In this document: one piece after another, positions 45,441 through 58,250 of the stretch
Position numbering within the stretch: the stretch's first letter is position 1
Layout of the letters: each line of letters begins with the position of its first letter
NCBI GenBank assembly: GCA_034440635.1
Contig: JAOTON010001526.1
Span: 1,025,501 to 1,089,500, forward strand
DNA: 64,000 nucleotides
Direction of reading: 5' to 3'
Source of the DNA: Lepas anatifera
Taxonomy: Eukaryota > Arthropoda > Thecostraca > Lepadidae
Position numbers and translations under genes: made by a program
The notes under the pieces: model-generated
Told to the model about the DNA's origin: nothing
Databases searched by the model: none
Seen by the model: the letters and a program-made list of their open reading frames with translations, nothing else

Positions 45441-48283
45441 ACCATCGTCTTTGAAACACGAGGCATGTGGATACAGCCCGCCTGAAACAAAGAAGCCCTA
45501 CATAGCCGCAGGCTGGTAGCACGTGCCATGCTGAGACGTCGCTCCTGACCTCCCCTAACCCTGCGCCGCTGAGGGTGTAGTGATTAGCCGCAGGCTACGG
45601 CCACGCCAGCGCCCGCGGCACCGTCGGTGGCGCCAGGCCCGGTGGAAACTTCCACCAGGCCCTTCGCTACCGCAGGGTAACCCAGTGCCGCCGACGGCGT
45701 GGCGACCTTGAGCTGGAGTGGCGCTGTTGCACAGGTAGCCGCACGCAGCTCAGAGCCCCTGGCGCTCCGATAAGTGTTCTGCAATGTTTGCACAGAGGAC
45801 AGAATTAGAAGTTGTGCGTGGAGTGGAGCTGGAGCCATGGGCATCGAAAGTGGGGAGACGCGTCCCTTCCTTCTCGCGAATCATGTTGGACGTCCTCGAA
45901 AATTTTGGAGCTCGACTTAGGATGTTTAGGCATTTTCTTCGTCAGCGTTGCATAGGAAGTCAATGTGATCAGACCTCGCGTCTCACCTCCCCGCCATCGG
46001 CAGTTCGGGTCCGTATCCTCCCTCCGTCAAGATTCCCTGGCGACGCCCCTGGCTGGAGGGCTGACTGATAGTGAGTTCTACGTAACTTGTCGATGCCTGG
46101 GTGCTAGCAGTGGAAAATAGCCGAGGAACGCTAGAAAAGCCTGCTGTTCTGCTGATTCTAATTACATTGATCAGCCTGACTCATTACATGCGCTATGACC
46201 TCAGAAACTTTCATCCGCACACGCTTGGAATAACCCGGAATGATACTATTTGATGCGTAATGATAAACTTTATTAATAACTAGAAGAACTACCAGGTGAT
46301 TTTCACCTTCGAATAAAATCTCAAATAATTCACCAAGAAAATTGTATTTCTGAAGCAAAATAATCGTCGGTGGCAAAGCAAGAAAATATAGTGTCACTGT
46401 TGACAACAATGGACACTTGCAACAATTTGTGGCTCAAACATAGTCGGCAGCTGGCGCTTTAGGGCCCCATACCTTCATTTGGTGGAATCCATATTGTTTA
46501 TTACCCACACTGCCGTATTCGTGATGTGGAAACCATGGCTAGCGATAAGAATAACTATTGGTTAGTTAGGCTAGCCCAATATGCCGATTTTATTTTGAGA
46601 TTCAGATTACATGATGCATTTCTGCTGGCTATAATTGTATCGCGTGCCTGGACGTTGTTACGCTAGTATGGATAATATCATTGGTCTCCATGCGAATCGC
46701 ACATCAAGAAAAGCAGTGCGATTACTTCCTGCTGTGCTGGTCGATACACTGCATTTAGTGAGCAGCAGCCTCGCCGGCTGTAAGGATTCTGGAAAATCCG
46801 TAGAAAATATATTGTTGTTGGATTTTCATCATACAATTTCTCCCCACTACAAGCTTGAATTTGAAGGCAGCATTTCCTTATTATAGCCGTGCAGCCATTT
46901 TGAAAGACAGAAAAAGTGCGATACAAATTCTAGTTTAATTATGTTAGGTTCCCTTAGGCTCTTTGCTACCTTTTAATTTAGGCGATGCACTAACTGACAC
47001 GGTTGGACGTCGCTACCAAATTTTTGGAAATGGCTACCGCGACTTCCGCTATCTTGGCTATCTGAAACCGCTTTTTATTTATTTATTTATTTCAGCGTCA
47101 CGGAACTCATCCATTACTATGGCTATTAGTGAGCCCAGGTCGGTAGGAGACAACATACAAATTCACTCCGGGACACATGCATTCACTTATAACAAAAAAA
47201 GATATTAGAAGCTATAAATCGGGCCGATGTCAGGCTCCTACATCCCTCCACTGCATACATGTTTCCTCAAAGATCTTTGATGCGCGACCTCGACTAGCGC
47301 TGCTTTCTCAATGTCGTGGGACCGTTATCCGTTACTCCATTATTCCCTTCTTCCATTACTACTTTTAATTATAAAGCGCTCTTAAAGCACAACCCTAATA
47401 ATTGGCTTTCATTGTTGTTTCTGAATATTATTCAAGGAAGGAAAGGTATTGCTAAACTTTAAATTACAAGCACCATTAGCAGTTTTATTATAATATATGC
47501 AATCAAAATCACACAAAGACATTGCCTGTTCAGTCCCCCTTTTTAAATCGAGAAAATATTCATTCAATCTCCAGCTCTGATTTTTGTGTGTAACAATACC
47601 CATAAGAGGCTATCGACAGTAAAAGTGGTTTTAATTTTTTTTGTTCGCCATCCACTACTTGACTTTTTTTGTCATAGAAACCGCCACCATTTGTAGACGC
47701 TTCAAGTGGTGGACCAGCGGACTTATTTAGGGGACCGCCGGGCTCTGCTAGCTGATATTAGTTTATTTAAGCGCCATGACCTCGCGGAAGTTTTGAATCC
47801 CCAGTTACCATCGATGTGACCGCTTTACCACGATGAGAGGCTTATCCAGAGAGCTTTCGTTCGAACCTTCACCTGGGCTGAAATGCTCCATGAAGGGATT
47901 CATGAACAGTTATTAGTCTCATTGATAATTTCTGCATTGTGCCATCCTGACAGATCTGTGCCCAATGTCCACGCTCGAGATATGCAAATGAAGTACCATC
48001 AACATGCCCACGTACAGCCATTGTTGGTTTTCCAACATGACTGAGGAGTCGGTGCAGCTCTTCAGTTATTCAGGCTAAGTCTCTTTGTGGATACCGACCA
48101 CAGTTTCACTCCCTCATCTGGAAAGAGCCAGCAACATGAGCCACTTCCTTGCCAGAGAGGAGTAAAGTGCTTGACCAGCGGCAGCGCCACTCTCCAGTGT
48201 CAGCAGTTTTTCACCAAGCTCAGCCCTGTGTCTGAACCGTCCCGTCGTGCCATTGTTGATGCTGAAGCGGCGCCTGTTTTCAG

Positions 48284-48391
48284 GCATCGGGCTCGGCCTG
48301 ATCTATCTGCCGGCCATAGTCAGCGTGACCTGCTACTTCGAGAAGAAGCGCTCCTTCGCCACCGGCATCGCCGTCTGCGGATCCGGCATCG
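48284..48391 (+). CDS. SLC16-type transporter, coding exon 4
   Basis: Starts after CTGTTTTCAG and ends at the donor ATCG|GTGAGT. It is 108 bp, phase 1 on both sides. It encodes codons 145-180: GIGLGLIYLPAIVSVT (TM4), then the second SLC16 signature, YFEKKRSFATGIAVCGSG, at residues 162-179, which leads into TM5. With this exon the joined frame reaches 180 codons, against roughly 430 to 800 in known family members. TM6-TM12, including the TM8 residues important for proton-coupled transport in vertebrate MCTs, are not in the window. I searched to 64000 for the expected next exon and did not find it. Confidence 0.93.
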
Positions 48392-50261
48392 GTGAGTGGA
48401 CCTGGAGGAGGGAGAGGAGGAGGTCTCCGGCTCCGTGAGTGGCGGAGTAATAGGCCGGTGATTTATTGGCTTTGTTCTCACTGAGTGGTCCATTACACCT
48501 GTCAATTACCGAATAGTGCTTTTCGATCATAGTTAGCGGGTGATTGCGTTGAATTTGGTCTAGGCTCAATAATGTCATCCTTATGTTTATGATGCATGCA
48601 GTCCTAAATACCAAGTCATACATGCGTCTTCCATCCCGTAAATTATGAATATGTTCTCACCGATATAAATTAGTTCAGTCACAAGAAGCTTGGATTTAAT
48701 TTATAATATGTGATATCATGATCTATCTATAAAGTTTCAACATAGCCCAAGAAGGAAATTTTGGAGGGACACAGTGCTGTGATCGTCCGATGTCGTCAAA
48801 GCGACGGGATCTGCTGCTCAGACGGCGTCGGCGCGCAGATTAACAATACGTCGGACTACCGACATCTCTTTCACACGACATTTCTTAACAGATTAATCAC
48901 GACAGAAGCATAAAACTTGTTTAGGTTGCATGCTCTCTCCGGCGTGTGATTTAAAAACGCCTGGCTGATTTTAAGCAAATATGAACAAAAATCAGGATCG
49001 TGTATTTGTCCGTTTTGGCAGAGTAATATTATCTGTTGCCCGCACTTTGAAAAACATCGTCTGCCTCATCAGAATTCAGTAAAAAGAAAATAAGCTATTA
49101 TGTTTTGATGACAGAGCCTGATGCTCATAAAATTAATCAGCTCAACACCCAAAGAAACGCGCGTATGTACGCACATTTGTGCATATTTTTTTCCAGTGTT
49201 TGCTTGCGGCCAAAGATGGAAAAACGTACTCTTGGGACTCAGAACGGGCACATCTCGACATTATAAAAGGCACTGTCGTTTCCTTTAGTGGACATGAAGT
49301 TTTCCTCCTTAGCACAATAAACCTAGTTAGAGGGCTGTAGTGGTTTAACCCATTAACGCCCGCACCTACTTCCAGCTTTCAAATGGGCGAAACCAGGGGC
49401 GTAGGAACGGTTTGAAAAGTGGGGGGGCCAACCTTAGAGGGGGCCCACCTCAAGGGGGCCCCAGTCAACGGGGGCCCATAATTATAAAAAAATTAGTTAG
49501 CTCGTTTGGTGTCAATAAGGCACGCATGCACACAAGGATGTCAATATATGGAAAATTGAGAAATTAAATTTTGCCCTATGATTTCGAGTTGTACCTATTT
49601 GATACCAAATCATAGTAAAACGCAAAAAAACATTTTTTTTACCAAGACCCATTTCAAATACGAAATACATTTTTAAGCTTTTTTGGAGGATTTCAATCAT
49701 TTTTTACCGTGAGCGCGTTTTTCATATTTACTGATGTTTAGGCCCTTTTTTCTTTTTTTTTTTAATTTAAATACGCTGATGAACAAAGGGCATCCTCCTA
49801 CCTTCAGCATTAAATCCGGTATCTCCTTGGACATCACGCAAGACCATAAGCAAGCTTGTAACGTTTGCATGGTGTCCAAGGATACTTAGCCATTGGGCAA
49901 AAAATGGGACAATTTTGTTACTGAAACAAATTGGCGCGGCTAAGTACACATCACATCTACAAAACTTTTCATCACATTTACAAAATTAGGAACTGTTTAG
50001 AAAACTACAGACAATGCTTTGATACCAAATAGCCTCACTTCGCTATGCCTAATCAACTTGTATTTTCTTATTCAATGACGAAAATGGGAACATTTATATA
50101 TGTTATTACAGATCTCTTCTTGCCATCATTAGAGATTGATTTAGGTGAAGCCTGATCACAATAAATACGCCTAGCTATATTTCGACGCCTAAAATGAAGA
50201 GTTCCAACATGACTGAAAGTGCAATGTAGGTACTTGATGGCCAGCTTTGTGATGCCGAGGA

Positions 50262-50422
50262 GGTGTGGGCATGGTGTTATAGTGGTTAGCAGCCTTGCTT
50301 TCCACGCGAACAACTCGGGTTTAAGGCACGGCAGATTCCTTGTGCAAGGAGCGATTTGACTCCCAAGAAACCCCTCCAACAGGGAAAGAGTTGGCGACGC
50401 CATATAACCCTGGCATCGAAAG
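50262..50422 (+). mobile_element. tRNA-derived SINE
   Basis: A-box region TGTTATAGTGGTTAGCAGCC, B-box-like TCGGGTTTAAGGC, then the family tail AAGAAACCCCTCCAACAGGG and GGCGACGCCATATAACCCTG. Some B-box bases are mutated. Inserted in element D. Confidence 0.75.
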
Positions 50423-50774
50423 ACGTCGCGCCTTTCGATGGCTCAGGGACGACTGTTGCTCGGCATTTGGTGCGGGGTCTGTGTCCGATTCATATTTTGT
50501 GTTGGGATTGGGATGGAGTTTGATGGGGCCCAGTTCTCGGGACTCATTTGGCAACACTCGGGTAGTAGGTGCCTTGGCTTTTTTACGAAGCACTCCTCCT
50601 CCAGGGGCTTGCAGGCAGCGTACTACCGAACTTGAACGTTCCCTGACAAGCTATCGGGCCCGTTTGGGTTTCTTGGTCTATATTACAGTTGCTGATAGTT
50701 GTATATTCGTTGCGGGGGCCCACCTCAAAGGGAGGCAGTATCTCCCTGACCCCCGGTTCCTATTCCTATGCCAT

Positions 50775-51190
50775 CCAGGAACCGCTAAATTATCTCGGAG
50801 GGCCCCAAGGTCCAGACCATGGCTCAGGAACCCAGATCAGTCAGCTCAAGGGCCTAGACCAGTGCATTAGCCTCGGGACCACCTTATCAAGCGACCCTAC
50901 ATAAGCACAGGACACCTAGAAGCTCATCACAGGGGAGTTCCAGATTCGCACAGGGTGCCAGATTAGCTTAGGGGCCCGGTTCAGCTCGGAGGTCCCCAGG
51001 TCGACTTATGTAGGGTCTCAAAACAGCTCAAGGGACTTGTTCAAGCTCACGGAGCCCAGCTTAGCTCAATGATGCTAGAACAGTTCAGGGCCCCCATACC
51101 AGATCAGAGGCCCCAGTTAAGCACAGCGGTACCCAGATTAGCTCAGGGCCCCAGCTAGGCTTAGGGGTCCCAGGGTGGCTGATATAGAGT
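50775..51190 (+). repeat. Diverged GC-rich tandem repeat (left part; resumes at 55298-55890)
   Basis: Units of about 22 to 30 bp built on words such as CAGATTAGCTCAGGGGCCC and CAGTTCAGCTC recur irregularly. The array is interrupted by element E and resumes after its right target duplication. The open frames inside are by-products of the repeat. Confidence 0.6.
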
Positions 51191-51199
51191 CTCAGAACA

Positions 51200-54100
51200 C
51201 AGTGGCGTAGCCAGGATTCAGCCAAGGAGGGGTCCGACTACCGTCGGGGGGCCCAGGCCGGGGTCCCCTTAGTAACCGGGCTCATCTCCTATATCTTTTG
51301 TATAGTATTTTAACATTATAACATTCACACGAAGGAAATTTTGTTGTGCCTTTTTAAGCATTCTTTCTTATTTTGTTTATAGCTTGGTTTTTTTCGATCC
51401 GACCAAGTGTTGGTAAACTAAGGTCACCAAATATTAAGGATGACCCATACCTTAAATGGTAGCGTGGCTATAATAACAGCTTTGAGCCATATTTCGGGAA
51501 GTTCAATGTTGATGCACGCATGATGTTAAACCTGAGTCTACCTCAATTCACTCGAGTAATCAGACATGAAGTTATTGGAGGTCAGTCGTTTTGAGTACGA
51601 AGAAATGATCTTCTACGGGAAATGATTAGCAATTATATCCCGGTGTCGAATCCATGGACTCTTAATCAGGAAATTTCCAAAGAAATGAAAAAAAACGAAT
51701 AAAGATACAAGGGATATGGTAGTGTGTCCCGAACGTTACATAACCTCTATTCCGTCGACAGATCCTGTTGAGATCCAGTTACTTTCTTACCTTTGCTATC
51801 TTGTAAACGAGCAAATTACCAAGACAAAAGGCGCCCAAGATATCTATCGCCTTGGCTCACTCTGTTATTGTTATTTTCAACCTTTCATACCTATTTTTCT
51901 TTTTGGGATTATGCTCATCAATTTCTGTCATTACCCTTGTTTGTCTGGTTTCCTACGAAAATATTGGAAAGTTGTTTATTTCAGAATATTTAGGAATGTA
52001 GTTATTGGTGTTAAGCTAATATATTAAAAATTGACTAAAGTGCCCAATTCCCTGTTCGATTTGCTCTTATGGTAAAATTAGATTAATTTTTGCCTTTCCT
52101 TTGATAATGGTGCCTGATCGACATGTTTCAATTTGTGCTTTTTAGTACGCAATAGGGGTAGGTACATTTTTTCCGAGGCATATGATTTTGAATTTTTTTA
52201 TTTGAGCTCTGGGGCCACCTAAGACCAACACTTGGCGGCGCTCACAAAGCTAATTTTCGGCCGCTCTCCCGATTAGATCTCAGTAGGTCTCGGAGACCGA
52301 TTCACGGCGCCTCTTGATCAAAACTGGGGGCCCCTGAGAATCTCTCGGGGCTCTTGAGATTAGTTATCGGCAACACCTCTGAGACTAATTATTGGGCCCC
52401 CAGATTTGCTCTGGAGGGGGAGGGGCTGAGACTGAGTATCGTGGTCATCCAGATTAGCTATTGGGGTCCCCTGAGGCTGTCTTTGGGGTGGGGGAGGGGG
52501 CTGGGAATGACTTCCGACAGCCCTCTCTGATACTTACTCTAGGGCGCCCCTGAGACAAACACCCGGGGGGAGGGTGGAATCACCTCTGAGACTGAGTCTT
52601 TGGCGTTCCTGAGACTGACTCGGAGGCTACAGATTAGCTCTCGCGGGCCTAAAGCTAACTCCGGGCCCGTGAGACCAAAACTCGGGAGCACCTCTGGAAA
52701 TTACTCTCAGAAACCCGAGATTAACTATCGGATGTCTCTGAGACTGACAACCGGGAGCCCTCTGAGACTAACTTTTGGGTGCTCCCTGAGATTGACTCTC
52801 GGGGCCGCTTATACCAAAACTCGGGGGGGAGGCACAGCCTGAGGCTAAATCTCGAGGGCTCCCAAAATTACCCCTCTGGGGCCCCCTAAAACCAGCACTC
52901 TGCGGATCAAATTAAACTAACTCTCGGACCCCCGGATTAACTCTCGGGGCCACCTGAAACTAAATATTGACTCCTGAGAGAGAAGCCCGTGAGACTATGA
53001 GGGCCCCCTGAGGCCGACCTCTTGGGGTGCTCTGAGACTGACTCTTGGGGTTCTCTGAGACAGACTCTCAGGGGGACTCCGAGACCGAATCTCGGGGTCC
53101 CCTAAGACAGACTCTTGGGGTCCCCTTGACCGACTCTTGGGGTTCTCTGAGACTGACTCTCAGGGGCCCCCCTGAAATAGACTATGTTGCAGGGCCCTGA
53201 GAACCACTCTCTGGGGGGCCCCTGAGACTAGCTCGGCCCCCCTCCCCTGAGACAGACTCCCGGGGCCCCTGATACCGAATTTTGAGGCCCCTGAGACCAA
53301 CCCTCTGGGACCCCTAAAATCTACTTTCGGGGGGCCTTGAGACCGACTCTCAGGGCGAGGGCCGTGAGGCCGACTCGGGACGCCCTGAGAACGAATCTTC
53401 AGGGGCCCCTGAGACTGACTCTGGGGGCCCCGTGATCAGAGAATCCTTTGCAGTGGTTCAGATTGGCCCAAGGGGTGTGGGGTCTGCGGACGCCTAGGGC
53501 CCCCTTGGCTACACCACTGCATCCAAACTTTCGGGGGCCCTCTGAAATCACCATTTGGAGGCCCCTAAAATAATTGCTCCCCCTAGACCAATATTCCGGA
53601 GCCCCTTGATGCGGATGCCCGGGGGTCCTAAGACTAAGCTCGGGGTCCCACTTAGATCAGGCTCAGGGGCACCCTTAGACCCACGCTCGGGGCCCTCAGG
53701 ATCAATATTTCGAGCCCCCCGAGACTAATGCTCAGTGCTCTGGAGCCCCTCGATGCCGATGCTCGGGGGTCCTGAACCCAGGCCTGGAGGCCCCTGGGAC
53801 CAAACTCTGGGTCTCATGAGGTCAATGCTCGTGCCTCACTCATGAGTCCCTCGATATCAATAGTCGGGGGCACCCCGAGGGGGGCCCTGAACCCCTGAGA
53901 CCAAGCTCGGGGCCCCTGAGACCAAGCTCGAGGGGACCCTGAGACCAAGCTCGGATGCTCCCTGAGACCAAGCTCGAGACCCCGTGAGACCAAGATCGAA
54001 AGGCCCATGAGACCAAACATCGAAAGGCCCATGAGACCAAGCTTGCCCCCCCTAAGACCAAGGTCGGTTGTCCCCTGAGACCAAGCTCGAGGGCCCCTGA

Positions 54101-55289
54101 GACCAGGCTCACGGGCCCCCGAGATCAATATTCGGTATTCCAGAGCCCTCGATACCAATGATCGGGGTCCCCTCCGAACTCAGGGGCCCCCGAGATCAAT
54201 GTTCGGTACTGTGGAACCCTCGATACCGATGATCAGGGGCCCCTGAGACCAAGCTCGGGGTCCCCTGAGACCAAGCTCGGGCGTTCCCTGAGACCAAGCT
54301 CGGAGGGCCCCTGACACCGAGCTCGGGGCCCCTGAGACAAAGCTCGGGGGCGCTGAGACCAAGCTCGGTGGCCCCCTGAGACCAAGATCAGGGCCCCGAG
54401 ACCAATACTCGTGTTTTCCAGTGCATACGGTCAGCCTTATGCATCAGATGCCCTCGGATGCCTCCCTGAGACCAAGCTCGAGGGCCCCTGACACTAAGCT
54501 CGGGAAGAGGGGGCCTGAGACTAAGTTTGGGGGCATCCCTGAGACCAAGCTCGGGGGTGCCCTGAGACCAAGCTCGGGGGCCCTGAGACCAAGCTCGGGG
54601 TTATCTGAGACCAAGCTCGGAGGGCTCCCTGACACCAAGCTCGGGGGCCCCTGAGACCAAGCTCGGAGGCCCTGAGACCAAACTCGAAGGGCCCCCTGAG
54701 ACCAAGCTCGGGAGCTCCCTGAGACCAAGCTCGAGGGTCCCCTGAGACCAAGCTCAGGGGTCCTGAGACCAAGCTCGGGGTTATCTGAGACCAAGCTCGG
54801 ATGGTTCCCTGACACCAAGCCGGGAGCCCCTGAGACCAAGCTCGGGGGCCCTGATTCCAAACTCGAAGGGCCCCCTGAGACTAAGCTCGGGAGCTCCCTG
54901 AGACCAAGCTCGGAGGGCCCCCAGACACCAAGCTCGGGGCCTCTGAGACCAAGCTCGGGGGCCCCTGAGACCAAAATCGAAAGGCCCGTGAGACCAAGAT
55001 CGAAAGGCCCGTGAGACCGAGCTCGGGGGAGGGCCCTGAGACCAAGCTCGGGGGCCCTGAGGCCAAGCTCGGGACCCCCTGAGACTGAGCACGGGGTCCC
55101 CCAAGATCAATATTCGGTACTCTGGAGCCCTCGATACCGATTATCGGGGGCCTCCTGAGACCAAGCTCGGGAGGCCCCCCAGACCATGCTCAGGGGCCCC
55201 CGAAATCAATTTTTGTGTTTTTAGTGCATAAGGTCAGCCTATAGGGGTCCGCGGACCCCTGAGACCCCCCTCCCCTGGCTACACCACTG
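51200..55289. mobile_element. hAT-type element E, 4090 bp, nested in D
   Basis: CAGTGGCGTAGCCAGG and CCTGGCTACACCACTG are terminal inverted repeats with one mismatch. The exact 8-bp duplication TCAGAACA lies at 51192-51199 and 55290-55297. About two thirds of the interior is a minisatellite; there is no transposase frame. A similar end, TTGGCTACACCACTG at 53503-53517, suggests a further MITE or internal duplication. Confidence 0.85.
52200..55200 (+). repeat. Minisatellite of about 22-bp units inside element E
   Basis: From about 53880 to 55080 units of 20 to 27 bp contain GAGACCAAGCTCGGGG and a following CCC block; before 53450 the same theme is more diverged (CTGAGACTGACTCTCGGGG). Long minus-strand open frames (for example 54444-54974, with repeated ELGLRGP and SLVSG segments) arise from the repeat and are not treated as genes. 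The frame is not kept from unit to unit. Confidence 0.88.
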
Positions 55290-55297
55290 TCAGAACA

Positions 55298-55890
55298 TCT
55301 CAAGGGGCCCATTCAACCTCTCGGCCGCCCGGTCAGTGGCTGTAAAGCCTTATAGGGGTCCCAGACCATCTCAGGGGCCCTCAGTTCAACGCAGAGGCCC
55401 ATATTAGCTCTGATGACCAGATAAACTTAAGGGCCCGGCTCATCCAGGGCCCCTTGTCGGCATATTTGGGGCTTCAGAACAGTTCAGGGTTTCAATTAAA
55501 GCTTATAACCAAATTTCAGAGCAGTGGCCCTATTCCTGTGCAGGGGCCTCAGATAAGTTTAGGGTCTTCTGTGCATCACAGGGGATCCAGATTAGCTCAA
55601 GGAGCAATATTAACTTTACGGTCCCAGCTCAGCTCAGGGGCCCCCAGGTCGGTGGATATAGGTTCTGGCCAACTCACGGGGCCCTGTTTAAGGTTACGGC
55701 TCCTAGCTCAGTTTAGGCATCCTAGAACAGTTCATGCTGCCCAAACCATCTCAGGGGCGCTCAGTTCAGCTCAAAGGGCTCAGATTAGCTCGTATGGCAT
55801 CAGAGGCCAGTTCAGGGGCCTCGAGAAGCTTAGGGGACCTTAAAATCAACCCATAGGACCTCAACTTAGTTTAGGGGCACAGGTAAGTTT
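55298..55890 (+). repeat. Diverged GC-rich tandem repeat (right part)
   Basis: Continuation of the array at 50775-51190 after element E, with words such as CAGCTCAGGGGCCCCCAGG and GGTCGGTGGATATAG shared with the left part. Confidence 0.6.
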
Positions 55891-56132
55891 AACGGGGTTC
55901 CGGGGCAAGCTATCGGGACAGTTTGAGTTTCTTGCTTGATATTACAGTTGTTGATATTCTTATTTCCGTTGCGGGGGCCCATCCCAGAAAAGTGGGGGGG
56001 CAGTGGCCCCCTGCCCCCCGGTTCCTACGCCTATGGGCAAAACAAATGTTTTACTATGTTTAAGATATGCCCAATAAGATGTTCCGAAAGTTGTTAATCG
56101 ATATCATTTTTAGATTCTGAGATATGACACCC

Positions 56133-57896
56133 GACAAAAATGACCCGCTGGGCGTTTGGGACATCGGCTGGCACTGCGCGGCCGGCTCCCGGGCGGCGCA
56201 GTCACCGCACTCAGCGGCCCATTGCGCATCGCTTTTACTGCAGTTTTGTGAAGTGTTTTTATTTCCTTTTGCATATTGGCCATAGTAAACTGTTTGGACA
56301 GTTTTATGCTCTTAAGGTTTAATTAAAAACAGCACTAACTGCATATTTGCAAATAGTATACAATGGTGGTTAACCTAGACTGATGATTTGCGGGGGATGG
56401 ACTAAAATTGTGAACATCATAGTATTTTAAGAATATTTGTGAATATCAAAGGTTTTGGGAAAACGTTTCTTTTGTCTCTACCCCCTTCCTCCTCCGCCTC
56501 CCAGACTTTGTGACTGATGCTCACTGAGCTTTCAACGAGTAATCGTAATATTCAGCATACAGGTGAAAAGTTTTGAAAACTCAATCCGTTATCTCCCCAC
56601 GCGGTGTACATTTGCTTGATTAATCTCTAAATCTCCAAACGGGTCCATTTCCATCTTTCCAACTTTTCTTTGGAGTAAGTAGCGCGCTCCATAGTTGCAT
56701 CAATGTGAACCTCCACATTTCCAGGCACGCCACTGGTCATTGTAACGCTGGTCAGCTCATCATCTTTCTCATCCTCATGACTAATATATTTTGTGATGGT
56801 ACGATTATGATATGCACCTGATCCGCTCCGCTATCTTGCGCACTTAAAACAACTTATTTTGTTTCTTTTCCTGCAAAACATTTGATCTGTGACATTGTTA
56901 ACAACTATGCTTTCGATATATTTATGTCTCCATGGCTGGAGATTTCTTCTCGATCCAGAAGGGGTTCTGGATGGTTTAACGCTGGCACTGCAATTTAAGC
57001 CCCAGACAAAGTCTGTGGGAGACCAAAAATCCAAGCGGGTCTCGACCCCTCCTCCTAACCCCCGGGATGTTCACTCATGGTAGTTTCACTTAACTAGAAC
57101 CAAACCGCAATAGTGCTAGTTGTGTTTTAGACGGAAGTTCTAGAACTTCCCATGCTTTCACCCATTTTATACTGCTCCGGACGTTTGACACCGCACCATC
57201 TTGTCAAAACAAACCAGCGTGGCGGCTGCAATAATTTCCAACTCATTTTGTCAGCTGGTTATTGGCTTCCAATCAGAAGTGGACACAAGGGGGCTAGGAA
57301 GGCTCATGCCCCCCCCAACGAAATGTTAGTATGCCTATAGTAAATGCATCACTGAGGGCTGTTCCGAGGCCATGGCGAGGGAGGCTCGAAACTCCTAACC
57401 CCCCCACCACCACCCAATGAAGTCCTCAATCCGCTACTGTTCCCTATCCTCTCTATCCACTACACACAATCCATCAAGGGGAAAAGACAAGGCTCTGCTA
57501 GCTTAACAGTGAAGTCAGTGCTAAAATTTCGATAAGCTTTTAAAACCCCTGAAATTTGTATTTAATAACGCCTTTACATAATACTGGAACCTTCTTGCAT
57601 GTTTCCGTTAAAAATATGCGATAATCATTCCCAAAATAAGACAGGCCCCGAAAACGTGAGGAAACATTTCATGAACTTCAAAGTTTCCAAAGGTATCGAC
57701 ATTGCACTACAAATCTTCAGATTTGATCAAAAATATCTAAACTGGCAACCCTGCATTCACAGGACCCACAATGCCTCCCTTCCCTCTAGGTAACATTATG
57801 CACCTAACGCACCATAAGGGAGGACAGGACACATCCTTTTCCTCATTTTCAGCGGCCCGCAGATGTCCGCAACGCCCAGCGGGTCATTTTTGTCCG
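56133..57896. repeat. Inverted pair of about 40 bp
   Basis: GACAAAAATGACCCGCTGGG at 56134 and CCCAGCGGGTCATTTTTGTC ending at about 57893 are exact reverse complements, and the match continues outward/inward as TTTGGGACATC against GATGTCCGCAA. A third copy, direct with the first, lies at 58226-58248. These are copies of one TTAA-family end. Confidence 0.7.
57274..57439. mobile_element. MITE of the 1126-1296 family, 166 bp
   Basis: Left end CAGAAGTGGACACAAGG, right end CCTCAATCCGCTACTG. The interior words GGGGGCTAGGAAGGCTCA, CTATAGTAAATGCATCA and GGCGAGGGAGGCTCGAA parallel those at 1126-1296 and 7866-8005. The flanks CTTCCAAT and TTCCCTAT match poorly, so the border is placed by the ends alone. 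Confidence 0.6.
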
Positions 57897-58250
57897 CTTC
57901 ATATTTGACGATGTCTCATGGCAAAGCCGTTCAAGAAAATCTTACTGCTTCTTCACCATCTGACTCCTAGTGGTCTTGGCTTAATGTCAATCATGCAAAC
58001 CCTTTTCAGCTTTCCATATGTTATTGCGAGAAACAAAATTTGCAGAGGTATCTCACGCTGACCAAGACCTCGCTAAAATAAGTTCCACCAAAATCGTCCC
58101 ATAAAAAAACCTAGAATTTTCAAATGCATTTTTCTAGCTTGTCCACGCTCTGAAACACACATCCGTATCATAAACGTGAAGATCACTTCACTGGTACCCA
58201 TTCTGCAGCCTGTCAAAGTCAGAGGACAAAAATGACCCGCTGGGCGTTAA
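57871..58250. mobile_element. MITE-like element with 25-bp inverted ends
   Basis: AACGCCCAGCGGGTCATTTT at the left and its inverted match AAAATGACCCGCTGGGCGTT at the right enclose about 330 bp without coding capacity. The right end is shared with the TTAA border at 58258, so this may be a complete small element rather than the right part of a 9-kb one. Confidence 0.5.

Larger units (their letters stand above)
43043..48283 (+). other. Intron 3 of the transporter gene (5.2 kb)
   Basis: Bounded by GTAAGT and CTGTTTTCAG. It holds a SINE interrupted by a MITE. CAGGGCCGGATCTAGCAAG at about 44203 resembles the left end of a hAT-type MITE, but no right end was found. The stretches 43050-44200 and 45500-48280 show no gene or element I can support. 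Confidence 0.85.
49394..56035. mobile_element. hAT-type element D, 6642 bp including nested element E
   Basis: Starts CAGGGGCGTAGGAACGG and ends CCGGTTCCTACGCCTATG, imperfect terminal inverted repeats. The flanks GGCGAAAC (49386-49393) and GGCAAAAC (56036-56043) differ by one base. The subterminal 3' segment of about 130 bp is present twice, at about 50645-50770 and 55905-56035, so the element may be a tandem or internally duplicated copy. A SINE (50262-50422) and a diverged GGGGCCC/AGCTCAG repeat array lie inside. Confidence 0.65.

Noticed and set aside
50340..50870. 176-codon plus-strand frame
   Set aside because: Begins in the tail of a SINE and continues into element D's repeat; no domain recognised.
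54444..54974. Minus-strand frame encoding repeated ELGLRGP and SLVSG segments
   Set aside because: It follows directly from the 22-bp-type minisatellite; neighbouring units shift frame, and similar frames exist in other phases.
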